In this document: positions 42,083 to 50,907 of the stretch, one piece after another
Numbering within the stretch: the first letter of the stretch is position 1
How the letters are laid out: each line of letters opens with the position of its first letter
Assembly: GCA_030431635.1 (NCBI GenBank)
Contig: JAUIIL010000004.1
Location: 310,001 to 374,000 of the forward strand
Direction of reading: 5' to 3'
DNA: 64,000 bases
Origin: Bacteriovoracia bacterium
GTDB lineage: Bacteria > Bdellovibrionota > Bacteriovoracia > Bacteriovoracales > Bacteriovoracaceae
The notes under the pieces: model-generated
What the model was told of the DNA's origin: nothing
The model's database searches: none
Seen by the model: the letters and a program-made list of their open reading frames with translations, nothing else
Position numbers and translations under genes: made by a program

Positions 42083-43952
42083 AATAAAATAATAACTGAT
42101 TCTTTTTTCTTATTCCTACATTTATCTTTTTTTGCAGATTTGTTTTAAAAAATTGTAGAGATTCTTCTTGTTGGATATTTTGTTTTAAAAGTTCTTCTTT
42201 AAATTTTGCTGAATTTTTGAGAAGTTTTAAACTCTGCTTTGATAGTGATTCATCTGTTAGTTTTATATAATGGATTTCATCGATAACCTTTAAAAGTTCT
42301 AAGAATTTCTTTCTATCGCTTTCTGATTTTTTCTTTGATAAACTTTTGTAGACATGATAATTGCGAAAATGAAAATAAAGATTATCCCACGCATTTTTTA
42401 GTTTCTCGCTGACGATAGAGTCGACAGTAATAAGAGCTGGTGTCGAACCCAAGTAGCCATTTTTAATTTTCTTCTCACCAATACCAATTGTTAAAACTCC
42501 TCCGATTGAAATAGGGTTCACTAAATTAATAGGAATAGAACCGTAAAAAGCTTCTCTAGAGGCCTGCTCCATTGGAATACCTCTAAGTCTTTTAGATATT
42601 AAATTACTTAAATAGAAGTGAACTGCCCATGAAGTTTCTTCCTGCCCAAGAGTATTCTCTTTTTCAGTCAATTCACTTGGAGAGTCGTAGCAGCCAATTG
42701 AGACTAGAAGTTCAGGTTTGAGGGAATAATTTTTTTGAGCGTACTCAGCATAGAATTCAATTTCACTGGTACCTCCAGAATGAGTGAGCGCAAAAAAATC
42801 AATGTAGTGAATATCACTGGGAATATTATCAATACAATCTAAAATATCATTTTTTTCAGCATTGGATTTAATGCAGTAGAAACTTGAGATACTTTTGAGT
42901 TTATCTCTAAGGATAGTCTCCCCATAAGTATCAATTACTTTGTCAAAAAGGGCGCCATCGATACCTGTATCAACAATAACAATGGTCGCTCTTTTGCCTC
43001 GAAGAGGAACATGTTTTGACTTTTTCCCTCCAAAAAGTCGGAACAGCGGATAACCTACAAGCGAAATACTTGTTTTAATAACTCCTGCAGCGACATTGAG
43101 TAGCTTCAAACCTGAATCAGCGATTGTAAATCCTCCATCAAGGAGAGTTGCATTTTTAGGACTTACAACACCTCTGAATACGTCATCGGCTCCATTCTTA
43201 AAACCCTTTCCAGCACCTTTTAACTCTTCAAAAGTACTTAATAAATTATGTTTCGGAGAGCGTGTCACAGATTCGAGTAATGTATTTGAAACGAGAGCAG
43301 GAAGATCATACATTATTTTTTGTGCAGGATAGGAGATAATTTTAACTGGGGTGTATTTCCAGCTAGTATTATCAAACTTATTCTTCTTTCTAATCTTCTC
43401 TTTAATTTTTAGAATTAAACTTTTAGGTTTAGCTTCTCTAATCTCTTTTTCATTTGATTTAGTATTAAAGTTATTCGATTCTATCTCTTGGAGTTCTCCA
43501 TAGCCTCTATGATGTTGGATAAATTTTTTAGTCTGAGTTTCACTCTCTTTTAGATATTCCTTTGCCAAATTGTCAAAAGGCCATGTAAAGGTTCTTATTT
43601 CTTGATTTTTTTCATGAACATTCACAGTAAAAGAATTGGAAGAGTTGAATAAAACTTCAAAAGTTTTCTGAGGAGATCGGCTAGAACCGATAGCAAGTTT
43701 GATACTTTTAGCCTTTTTATTAATCGTCAATTCTCTTCTTGTTTTAATTTTAATTTGATAAATTTCTTCGTTGTTTTTAAGTCGATTTGGATTAAATAAA
43801 AAAGTTTCAAGTACTTCAATATCTTTGAAAGAAACATTTTTTGGAGATAGCTCTTCTTTATAGAGTTCAGCAAAGATCACTCTATGTGTGTACTCCGGAA
43901 AGTTGGCATAGGTGTTCATTGCAATAATAAAAAGAAAGATAAACTTAGACAT
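42072..43952 (-). CDS. Large exported protein with a possible caspase-like core
   Basis: A 626-residue protein with a signal peptide (FIFLFIIAMNTYA). Residues about 20-250 are not recognised. A Gly/Ala-rich hydrophobic stretch lies at about 273-308. From about 320 the order strand (ATIVIVDTGIDG), strand ending in HSGG (IDFFALTHSGG, His391) and strand ending in Cys (LLVSIGCYDS, Cys421), followed by a helix and MEQASREAF, resembles the His/Cys layout of caspase-fold (clan CD) peptidases such as CHAT or C11. This is a pattern-level inference with no family name. It is the first of four exported-protein genes in a GGCC-poor block and overlaps the kinase end by 11 bases. Confidence 0.75.
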   Translation of the reverse strand: MSKFIFLFIIAMNTYANFPEYTHRVIFAELYKEELSPKNVSFKDIEVLETFLFNPNRLKNNEEIYQIKIKTRRELTINKKAKSIKLAIGSSRSPQKTFEVLFNSSNSFTVNVHEKNQEIRTFTWPFDNLAKEYLKESETQTKKFIQHHRGYGELQEIESNNFNTKSNEKEIREAKPKSLILKIKEKIRKKNKFDNTSWKYTPVKIISYPAQKIMYDLPALVSNTLLESVTRSPKHNLLSTFEELKGAGKGFKNGADDVFRGVVSPKNATLLDGGFTIADSGLKLLNVAAGVIKTSISLVGYPLFRLFGGKKSKHVPLRGKRATIVIVDTGIDGALFDKVIDTYGETILRDKLKSISSFYCIKSNAEKNDILDCIDNIPSDIHYIDFFALTHSGGTSEIEFYAEYAQKNYSLKPELLVSIGCYDSPSELTEKENTLGQEETSWAVHFYLSNLISKRLRGIPMEQASREAFYGSIPINLVNPISIGGVLTIGIGEKKIKNGYLGSTPALITVDSIVSEKLKNAWDNLYFHFRNYHVYKSLSKKKSESDRKKFLELLKVIDEIHYIKLTDESLSKQSLKLLKNSAKFKEELLKQNIQQEESLQFFKTNLQKKINVGIRKKNQLLFYFNE

Positions 43953-44010
43953 AATTTGTTATATCCAATAATAATGCCAATGTATAATGGGTAACTACTT
44001 GATTTTACGA

Positions 44011-44964
44011 CTAAAAATCGTCAAAAAGAAAAACTCTGTAAACTTCTCTGACATTGGTGCAGTACTCGAGGTTAATATGGGTTGCTCGCTCAGGTAGTTC
44101 TAGTAAGTTAGAAAAGTCTCCTTCGAATCTTTTTTGGGAAAAAAAGCATTCATCGGAGAGGTTAATATTTACATCCGCCTCATTAACACTATTGCCAAAA
44201 ATTTTAATAAGAGGCAGGGTTTTTGAATCTGTTTTTTGGTAAAGATTATAGTAGCGTTCTACGTGATGATTTTTTTTAAAAAACTTGGAGTTTTTTCTAG
44301 TAAAGATGTTTTTCAAGGCTCCGAATCCTAATAAACCTTTTCTTACAGGGTCAATAGTCATTGCGCTTTTGACATGAATATCGTCCTTCTCCATTTTCTT
44401 TATCATTCTTTGAACGGCATCTCCCCCCCAACTATAACCAATTAGCTTGAACTCAATTGTAGGATTGTTTTTATGAATACTTTTCATGCACTGGTAAGCT
44501 TTTCCGAGATGGTGATAAGAGTAATAAAGAATTTCTTTCGATGAAGGAATAGGCTCTTTAAGGGATAAAAAAAGAAGAGAGCGCAGTGGAGAAGGTGCCT
44601 TTTTTTTCTTTTCCATTCTATACTGTTTCGAGTTATATACTTCTCTAAATATATCGTCTTTTTTTTCTCTTTTTTCTTTTTCAGTTACATTTTTATTATG
44701 ATTAAAGAACTTGTTTAACTCAAAATTTAAAGGATAGTAGGCCATAGCCCCATCGAAAGCAAAAATGATTTCTTTCTTGCTCTTTAATTCATTATTAGTA
44801 GGACACTTCATCTTGGCATTTTGATCAGAGTTCTCTTGAATAGTTTCAATAACTCTATCGAAATCCTGAGTCTCTAATTGCTTATTATAATAGTTTTCAA
44901 GATAACAACTCTCTTGTGCTTTAATACTAGGTATAAATAAAAGTAAGAACAGAGCGTACTTCAT
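44011..44964 (-). CDS. Exported alpha/beta-hydrolase-like protein (triad apparently intact)
   Basis: A 317-residue exported protein (signal peptide YALFLLLFIPSIKA, cut before QES). A nucleophile-elbow motif LIGYSWGG puts the serine at 178, followed by TIDPV (Asp205) and a late histidine in ATHINLE (His296), in the order of a serine hydrolase triad. An upstream strand (IIFAFDGAMAYYP) is shared with the next two genes, as is the (V)xxYYNLYQ region. Lipase, esterase or peptidase activity is possible; the substrate is unknown. It is one of three tandem paralogues. Confidence 0.75.
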   Translation of the reverse strand: MKYALFLLLFIPSIKAQESCYLENYYNKQLETQDFDRVIETIQENSDQNAKMKCPTNNELKSKKEIIFAFDGAMAYYPLNFELNKFFNHNKNVTEKEKREKKDDIFREVYNSKQYRMEKKKKAPSPLRSLLFLSLKEPIPSSKEILYYSYHHLGKAYQCMKSIHKNNPTIEFKLIGYSWGGDAVQRMIKKMEKDDIHVKSAMTIDPVRKGLLGFGALKNIFTRKNSKFFKKNHHVERYYNLYQKTDSKTLPLIKIFGNSVNEADVNINLSDECFFSQKRFEGDFSNLLELPERATHINLEYCTNVREVYRVFLFDDF

Positions 44965-45017
44965 TAGTATATTATCGGATTTTAGTGAAAAACTCTGTAA
45001 TTGCGAGGGTAAATTTA

Positions 45018-45824
45018 CTATGGAATTATCATATCTAAAAAGTCTGATAATATTTCATAAAGTCGAGGTGATTTCATAATAAATTTATGGGCCATTTTTA
45101 GAGCATTTTCATCGCCAGTTTCTTGTAGATTTTCTTTTGAGAATAATTTGTTGCTAATTTTAGAGTTAAGTAGTTTGGAGCCTTTATAACCAAATAAAAA
45201 GCCTGATTTGTAATCGTTGACTTGGTAGAGAGAACTCCAGGTTCTCCATGAGTCTATATTTTTTATTTTCCATGTCTTTCCAGTAAGATTGGCGATTGCT
45301 TTAAAACCTGGTCTAAACGTATCAATTGTTAAAACATGTCCAATTTGAGTTTCTGGAGAAAGTGTTTTTAACACTCGAATGACCGAGCCAGCTCCCATGC
45401 TATAACCTATAAAATGAAACGTAGCAGATGGGTTTAGTTTAACAATTTTTTTTATACATTTTCTTATTCTCCATCGCTGACTATAGGAATAATATCCAAA
45501 AGGTAATTTATCGTTAAAGGAAGTATTTACTTTGTCGGAGTAAAGAGCTCTAATCAGATTTTTTCCATTTCTTCTCCGTGTTTCCTTTTGGAATTTCTTA
45601 AAAAGAGGGTAAAGCAAGTCAACATCAGAAGTTTGTGTTTTTTGCAAACACATATAGACAGGGCTATAGGCGTCAAATCCATCAATGAGAAAGAGATAAT
45701 CATTTTTTTCTTGGGAGTACTCTGGGCATTGTGTTTCCCAATTTTTTTGCTCTTCAACACATTGAAGTAAGTTAGCTCTTGAAGGCAAAACGTAAAAAAG
45801 AAATAAAAGGCAAAAAAATTTCAA
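45018..45824 (-). CDS. Exported alpha/beta-hydrolase-like protein (second of three paralogues)
   Basis: A 268-residue exported protein (signal peptide FCLLFLFYVLPSRA). It shares landmarks with its two neighbours: YLFLIDGFDAYSP, the nucleophile elbow FIGYSMGAG with Ser142, LTIDTF with Asp168, WRTWSSLYQ, and a late MAHKF with His246. These residues come in the right order for a serine hydrolase triad. No specific family can be named. Its start overlaps the stop of the upstream paralogue by four bases, so these two are cotranscribed. Confidence 0.75.
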   Translation of the reverse strand: MKFFCLLFLFYVLPSRANLLQCVEEQKNWETQCPEYSQEKNDYLFLIDGFDAYSPVYMCLQKTQTSDVDLLYPLFKKFQKETRRRNGKNLIRALYSDKVNTSFNDKLPFGYYSYSQRWRIRKCIKKIVKLNPSATFHFIGYSMGAGSVIRVLKTLSPETQIGHVLTIDTFRPGFKAIANLTGKTWKIKNIDSWRTWSSLYQVNDYKSGFLFGYKGSKLLNSKISNKLFSKENLQETGDENALKMAHKFIMKSPRLYEILSDFLDMIIP

Positions 45825-46591
45825 TTTCTTAACATCCTAAGGATCTGATTTTTTACTCTTGCTACCTTAAGGATATAGTAATGTCCAGACTTAGCATAAA
45901 GGTCATTAGGAAAACTCTCTCCTAACATGTAGAACTCATCCTTTTCTCGGCCTTCGCTCATTACAATATCAACTCTTCCCTGGACGTGATGCTCTTTGAT
46001 TCTCTCATCATGAATACTCTTCCCATGAATTTCATTTTTGATATCAATATTTTGAAAGTAGGATTTCCAAGAGCTAAATTTTGTACTCTTATCAACTCTC
46101 TGCCCTTGAGGGTCAATTGTTAGTACATGATTAAGTTCAAGGTTTTTAAGGACTTTTAATTTACTGCCATAAAGAATCACATCAACTTCAATCTCTCTTT
46201 GTTCATGAGAGGAGATGATATCAATACATTCTTTGATTTCACTATTTTGTTTTTCTGAGAAATAGCCTAAAGAATCAGTTTCAATATGAAGAAAATCTGA
46301 TGCTCTTAAAGAGTTCAAAAAAGAGACAAAGTTCTCTCTCACCCCTTCTTCTTTAAGTCCGGCCACAACATCTTCACAGTCATTTTCAAAGCGCAGACCG
46401 TAAGAGGCGCAAGTGAGTAGGTGAGTGGGGTCATGTTGAGGGTAGTTTTTTGTAAAAGCATAGAAGTGAAATGGAGTATAACTGTCTTGGGATTCAATGA
46501 TGAGAGTTATTTTCCCATCGAAACTTCTCTCTGGACAAAGAGAAGCATAAGAAGAAAAAAGAAAAAGAGCTGTTAAAAATAAAGTTTTCAA
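45821..46591 (-). CDS. Exported hydrolase paralogue lacking the catalytic serine
   Basis: A 256-residue exported protein (signal peptide LFLTALFLFSSYA). It aligns with the next two genes through IIESQDSYTPFHFY, HVLTIDPQG (Asp160), WKSYFQN and SGHYYIL (His236). At the nucleophile elbow, where the paralogues read GYSMG or GYSWG, it reads LYGSK, so the serine is out of register and the elbow glycines are lost. It is probably an inactive relative with a binding or regulatory role, although a changed mechanism is possible. It overlaps the downstream paralogue by four bases. Confidence 0.75.
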   Translation of the reverse strand: MKTLFLTALFLFSSYASLCPERSFDGKITLIIESQDSYTPFHFYAFTKNYPQHDPTHLLTCASYGLRFENDCEDVVAGLKEEGVRENFVSFLNSLRASDFLHIETDSLGYFSEKQNSEIKECIDIISSHEQREIEVDVILYGSKLKVLKNLELNHVLTIDPQGQRVDKSTKFSSWKSYFQNIDIKNEIHGKSIHDERIKEHHVQGRVDIVMSEGREKDEFYMLGESFPNDLYAKSGHYYILKVARVKNQILRMLRN

Positions 46592-46733
46592 TTCTAAACC
46601 CTCAATTTTAATATGGGGTCATTCTAGCAAAAAGTGTGAAAAAAAACTTAAAAATTGAAACAGTTACGGCCCTGTCAAAAAGATAGTCGGGAAGAATTTA
46701 AAGTCAGGGGCTTTAGAATTCAGGTATGGAAAT

Positions 46734-47576
46734 TTACCTCGAGCCTTTGCCTTTGAAAATATGCCAAACAGTCATGGCCAGAGCGTTAAAGTACTCTTTA
46801 GTGCTATAGTCTTGAGTTGCAGCTAGATCCAATTTTAATTTCTTGAGGTTTTGTTCTGGAGAGTTAAATTTCCACTCAACAACGGTTGTAGAAATACTAG
46901 TTAAACCAGGTTTTTGGATCACCCGCCAAGAGAAGGCCGGAAATTTTTCTGTGAGCTCTTCAATTTCTTTAGTAACTCTAGGCCTAGGCCCAACAAAGCT
47001 CATCTCTCCTTTGACCACATTTATGAGTTGAGGTAGTTCATCTAATTTCCAGCGCCTAATGAATCTTCCAAAGGCCCCCGTGATACGGGGATCTTGCTCT
47101 TTTGTGCTCTCTTTTAAACCTCCTGCTACTTGAGAATCTTCTACTTTCATTGAGCGAAATTTCCAAATCCTAAAAATTTGTCCATCTTTTCCAACCCTTG
47201 GCTGAAGAAAAAAAATAGGCCCTTTTGATTCAAGCTTAACTCCCACTGCTGTAAAAACTAAAAGAGGAGCGTAGGCCGGAAGACCTAGAACGAGTAGGGA
47301 GAGATCGATGGCCCTTTGCCACTTTTGTTTTCTTCTTAATTTTTCAAGAGAGAAGAATTCTTCTTTGATTTTTTGTGCATTCACATCATCATAAGGTGTT
47401 TTTGATAAAAGAGAGTAAAGCTCTTCACTGATCTCTCTATGATACATTTTCTCTTCGAAATTTTTAATATGATTTGTGAACTGCGGACACCAATTAAGTT
47501 TGGCCACCGAATGAGATGGTAGAGACAAACAAATAAATAAAAAGAGAGTGATTCTAAAATTTTTCACAATAAGCAA
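46734..47576 (-). CDS. Polyprenyl-phosphate sugar-1-phosphate transferase with signal-like N-terminus
   Basis: A 280-residue member of the bacterial sugar transferase family (PglC/WcaJ catalytic domain), which moves a sugar phosphate from a nucleotide sugar to undecaprenyl phosphate to start polysaccharide or glycan synthesis. The catalytic domain runs from about 90: a re-entrant-type hydrophobic helix with proline (VLGLPAYAPLLVF), GPIFFLQPRVGKDG, IWKFRSM, the Asp-Glu dyad in KLDELPQL and SFVGPRPR. Unusually, residues 1-25 form a separate signal-like hydrophobic segment followed by about 65 helical residues. No other glycan genes are adjacent. Confidence 0.9.
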   Translation of the reverse strand: MLIVKNFRITLFLFICLSLPSHSVAKLNWCPQFTNHIKNFEEKMYHREISEELYSLLSKTPYDDVNAQKIKEEFFSLEKLRRKQKWQRAIDLSLLVLGLPAYAPLLVFTAVGVKLESKGPIFFLQPRVGKDGQIFRIWKFRSMKVEDSQVAGGLKESTKEQDPRITGAFGRFIRRWKLDELPQLINVVKGEMSFVGPRPRVTKEIEELTEKFPAFSWRVIQKPGLTSISTTVVEWKFNSPEQNLKKLKLDLAATQDYSTKEYFNALAMTVWHIFKGKGSR

Positions 47577-47815
47577 TTATCTCCAACTTGATAACAAAAT
47601 CCATCTCGGATTGAATTTATTTCTCACTGTCAAAAAAATGAACAGCCTTTAACAAAAAAGGTTAAGCTCTTGATTTTCAGAACCAGTTCCAGAATCCAGG
47701 ATCCTTGGCCCCCTGATGACTAGTAAACAAAACAACCTTATTTGATAAAGAGTCTAAAATAAAAATTAACTTTTTAAGAGAAAAAGTCATATGATAAAGA
47801 GAAAGAGGAACGCCT

Positions 47816-50158
47816 ATGAATGATAAAGTTGGACATTTACCCCCTGAATTGAAATCTCTAGTAAGAGACTGTGTCTCTTTACTTGGAGAAGTCATTAAAG
47901 AAGAAGGGGGAAAAGAGTTATACCAAGAAGTTGAAACGATTAGGCAGCAGATGATTGAGTATAGAGGCTTTAGTGAAGAAAAGCGTCAAAAAACTCTTAA
48001 AGAAATTTTAAATAAACTCAAAAAGCAAAAGAAAAAAAAGAAGCATCAGATTGCACACTCTTTCTCTCTCATGATGGAGCTTATCAACTCTTGTGAGGCA
48101 GCTTACAGAACTTATAGGCTTAAAAAATCACATCAAGTTCAATACAGCGCTCGTCAAGATAATATGATGGTTTATGTCCTGACAGCTCATCCCACTGAAG
48201 CGAGAACTCCTCAAAATATTGAGCTCTTCAGAAGAATACAAAGTGTGGCCATCAGAATTCTTGATAAGTCTGGTGAAGAAGAATATATGAAATCGATTAT
48301 CAAGCATAATTTAAAAATTGCTTGGCTTCTTCCCATTACAAGACATGAAAAACCTGAGGTGGTTGATGAGGCCAACCATTTATTCTCTATTATCCTGCGT
48401 CCAGATATTTTTGATACGATATTGCGTGGAGATAGAGATTTAGGAAATATTCGTCTGAGAACTTGGGTTGGGGGAGATAAAGACGGGCATCCTGGAGTAG
48501 ATGAAAAAGTAATGCTCCAATGTTTAAATGCCTCTAGAAAACATTTTATCTCAATATTGGGTTATATCTGCCGAGAACTTAACACTGATATTTGCTATTT
48601 AAACCAAAAAAAATTAACAGAGCTCACGAATCTATTTGAAACGACTTTAAAAAAACTTAAAAAAATTAGCGCTGAAGACTCATCTCACTTAAGAGCACTT
48701 AAAAAAACGTTAGAAAAACTTGATACTCAATACCAAAAAGTCGTGGGACAACAAGCCCCTCGTATTGGAAAATTGCAGTCTATTTTTAAGCTATTCCCAG
48801 CTTTAGTTATCCCGATTGAATTAAGAGAGGACAGTGAAATTATTTTGCAAGGATTAAAAAGTAAAAAGCCTATCGCCATTGAAAGAATGCTCATAAAACT
48901 TAAAGAAATCTCTAAGCACTCCAATGCTAGAGATTATGCTCAAGGTTTTATTATCAGTATGTGCCACTCTTATGAAGATATTCAAAATGCTCAGAAAATG
49001 GTGAAGAGAGCTTTGGGAGGTATTGATTTACCTATTATTCCTTTGTTTGAAACAGCAGATGCCCTAGAGAGTTCACCTCAAATTGTGGCAGAAGTTCTTC
49101 AAGATAAAAATTATCTCAAACAAGTGAAAAGTAAGTGGAACAATCATCTCGAAGTGATGTTGGGTTACTCAGATTCTTCAAAGGGAATGGGGGTTCTTCC
49201 TAGTCGAGTGGCCATCGCCAAAACGATTCGCACTCTTGATTTTCAGATCTCAAATGAAGGTGTTATCCCCGTCTTTTTCCATGGCTCAGGTGGCTCCGTT
49301 GATAGAGGAGGCGGAAGTCTCAAAGAACAAACGGCTTGGTGGCCACGCTCAGCCTTAAATATTTATAAGGCAACGATTCAAGGTGAAATGGTTGAGAGAA
49401 ACTTCACTTCAGCAGAAGTCTCTATCTCGGGGATGAATAAAATTCTAGAAAACTTTCATGCGGCAAAAAGCAAAAGTGGTGTGATTCAAATTGATACAGT
49501 GATTGAAGATTTTTCAGAGATCGTTAAGTCTTTCTATATCCAAAAAATTAATGATGCTGACTTTTTTCACATGATTGAAGCAGCAACTCCTTATTCCTAC
49601 CTTAGCGCTCTCAAGCTTGGTTCAAGACCTAGCAAAAGGGCCAAGGCCAAAAAGCTTGATTTGAGTTCAATCAGGGCCATCCCCTGGATTCTTTGTTGGA
49701 CTCAAACACGTATTTTATTCCCCACATGGTGGGGAGTTGGAAGTGCTTGGGAGCAGTTTAAAAAGGATAAGGCAAAAGTTCTGAGTCTTCAGGAGTCCTA
49801 TCAAACAAGTAGTTTATTCTCTTCTTATGTAAGAGTTCTTGGTTTTACTTTAAGTAAGGTTGAACTTGATATTTTTCAAATCTATCTTAGCGAGGGGCAA
49901 TTAGAAAAAAGCGAAGAGGAGAAAATTTTTCAAGAATTTAAGGTGGAATTTAAGCAAGCCTGTGAGTTTGTTAAAACAATCACTCAGGAAAAAGATCTTC
50001 TATGGTACCGACCCTGGCTATATGATTCTATTCAACTTCGCGCCTCAATGATAAACCCACTGAATCTGCTACAAATTCTTGGGCAGCAAGAAAACGATAT
50101 GGTGTTAGTGCGTAAAACTATCGCAGGGATATCATCGGGGATGATGACGACAGGCTAG
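47816..50158 (+). CDS. ppc: Phosphoenolpyruvate carboxylase (short, divergent form)
   Basis: A 780-residue PEP carboxylase that adds bicarbonate to PEP to make oxaloacetate and so refills the TCA cycle. Key motifs are TAHPTEARTP with the catalytic His (about residue 125), WVGGDKDGHPG, VMLGYSDSSKGMG, HGSGGSVDRGGG, and the C-terminal end (KTIAGISSGMMTTG), which corresponds to the usual NGIAAGMRNTG. It is about 100 residues shorter than the E. coli enzyme (883). In the HGRGGS loop the first arginine is serine. AGAGGAA lies six bases before ATG 47816. It shares its CTAG end with the facing small gene. Confidence 0.94.
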   Translation: MNDKVGHLPPELKSLVRDCVSLLGEVIKEEGGKELYQEVETIRQQMIEYRGFSEEKRQKTLKEILNKLKKQKKKKKHQIAHSFSLMMELINSCEAAYRTYRLKKSHQVQYSARQDNMMVYVLTAHPTEARTPQNIELFRRIQSVAIRILDKSGEEEYMKSIIKHNLKIAWLLPITRHEKPEVVDEANHLFSIILRPDIFDTILRGDRDLGNIRLRTWVGGDKDGHPGVDEKVMLQCLNASRKHFISILGYICRELNTDICYLNQKKLTELTNLFETTLKKLKKISAEDSSHLRALKKTLEKLDTQYQKVVGQQAPRIGKLQSIFKLFPALVIPIELREDSEIILQGLKSKKPIAIERMLIKLKEISKHSNARDYAQGFIISMCHSYEDIQNAQKMVKRALGGIDLPIIPLFETADALESSPQIVAEVLQDKNYLKQVKSKWNNHLEVMLGYSDSSKGMGVLPSRVAIAKTIRTLDFQISNEGVIPVFFHGSGGSVDRGGGSLKEQTAWWPRSALNIYKATIQGEMVERNFTSAEVSISGMNKILENFHAAKSKSGVIQIDTVIEDFSEIVKSFYIQKINDADFFHMIEAATPYSYLSALKLGSRPSKRAKAKKLDLSSIRAIPWILCWTQTRILFPTWWGVGSAWEQFKKDKAKVLSLQESYQTSSLFSSYVRVLGFTLSKVELDIFQIYLSEGQLEKSEEEKIFQEFKVEFKQACEFVKTITQEKDLLWYRPWLYDSIQLRASMINPLNLLQILGQQENDMVLVRKTIAGISSGMMTTG

Positions 50159-50406
50159 CCAAACATTTTAAAGCCATAATACACAAGGTAGAGGCCAAAA
50201 AAGATAAACGGAGCCCCCCAAAAATAAGCAGGGAGTTTTGTTTTATTAAAAGCAATATCAAAAGGATCGATGGTGACTTGCTCTTCTCGTGGAAGGGCCT
50301 TCTTTTTCAGATCCTTTTTATGGCTCCAATACCCAATAAGAAGTCCTAAGATAACACTAACAACAGCAGAACCAAGAATCCATATAAGTCTATCGTGATC
50401 AGTCAT
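50155..50406 (-). CDS. Small membrane protein, two predicted helices
   Basis: An 83-residue protein with two hydrophobic segments (IWILGSAVVSVILGLLIGY at about 8-26 and FWGAPFIFFGLYLVYYGF near the C-terminus) and a charged linker (HKKDLKKKALPREE). No family is recognised. The clear membrane pattern and its position seven bases after the upstream small exported-protein gene support it as real. It overlaps the ppc stop by four bases. Confidence 0.65.
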   Translation of the reverse strand: MTDHDRLIWILGSAVVSVILGLLIGYWSHKKDLKKKALPREEQVTIDPFDIAFNKTKLPAYFWGAPFIFFGLYLVYYGFKMFG

Positions 50407-50413
50407 AGTGGTA

Positions 50414-50791
50414 TTATTGGGTAACTTCTATTTGAAGTAAACCTCTTTTTTCGTTTTGAATAATGCTTAGTTTCCCTTTGCTTCTAACAGCTTGCAGTCG
50501 CTTAAGAAAATCCTCTCTCTGTCTGATAGGAGCATAGTATTCATCAAAAATAAGACTCATCGGCAAGGCCCCTTCAGAGCTAGCAGCTGTTTCAAGGAGA
50601 TCAAGAAAGGCTTCATCACAATGTTTTTTCTCTTTGCTAAAACCTTCTTGCTTTTTTTTCACCTCTGCTGGTTTTTTCTTGTAAAAATGAGCTTCGATGC
50701 CAGCGGAATTAGAAGGCTTAAGCAGAATAAAGCACTTTGCAGCAAAAAGTTCTGTGGCCATAAAAAGAAGAATGAGAGAAAGAATTTTCAT
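50414..50791 (-). CDS. Small exported protein of unknown function
   Basis: A 125-residue protein with a signal peptide (LSLILLFMATELFA before AKC). The mature part has a Lys-rich segment (YKKKPAEVKKKQEG) and two cysteines (AKCF, HCDEA) that may pair. No family is recognised. It is followed by the small membrane-protein gene. The opposite strand has an open frame of similar size, but its product is low-complexity and has no start signal, so this strand is preferred. Confidence 0.65.
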   Translation of the reverse strand: MKILSLILLFMATELFAAKCFILLKPSNSAGIEAHFYKKKPAEVKKKQEGFSKEKKHCDEAFLDLLETAASSEGALPMSLIFDEYYAPIRQREDFLKRLQAVRSKGKLSIIQNEKRGLLQIEVTQ

Positions 50792-50907
50792 AAGATAATT
50801 ATAACGGCGAAAAGTCCTTCTCTGAGAATGGGGAAAGAGTTGCTGGATTTCTACTCGTCAAAAACACTGAACTTGGTTATATTAAGGGCTTAAGCTAGGG
50901 GACAAGA

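Larger units (their letters stand above)
42072..46591. other. GGCC-poor block of four exported-protein genes, possible horizontal acquisition
   Basis: By hand count this 4.5 kb holds six GGCC words (about 1.3 per kb). Neighbouring genes have about 10 per kb (the kinase and the sugar transferase) and most other genes 4-6 per kb. The four genes have no housekeeping function and three are paralogues. Together this suggests later arrival or a different selection regime. No integrase, repeat or tRNA edge was found. Confidence 0.5.

Noticed and set aside
50492-50893. A 133-residue plus-strand open frame ending just before asnS
   Set aside because: Lys/Phe-rich low-complexity product, no ribosome site, and it runs opposite a signal-peptide gene that is more convincing.
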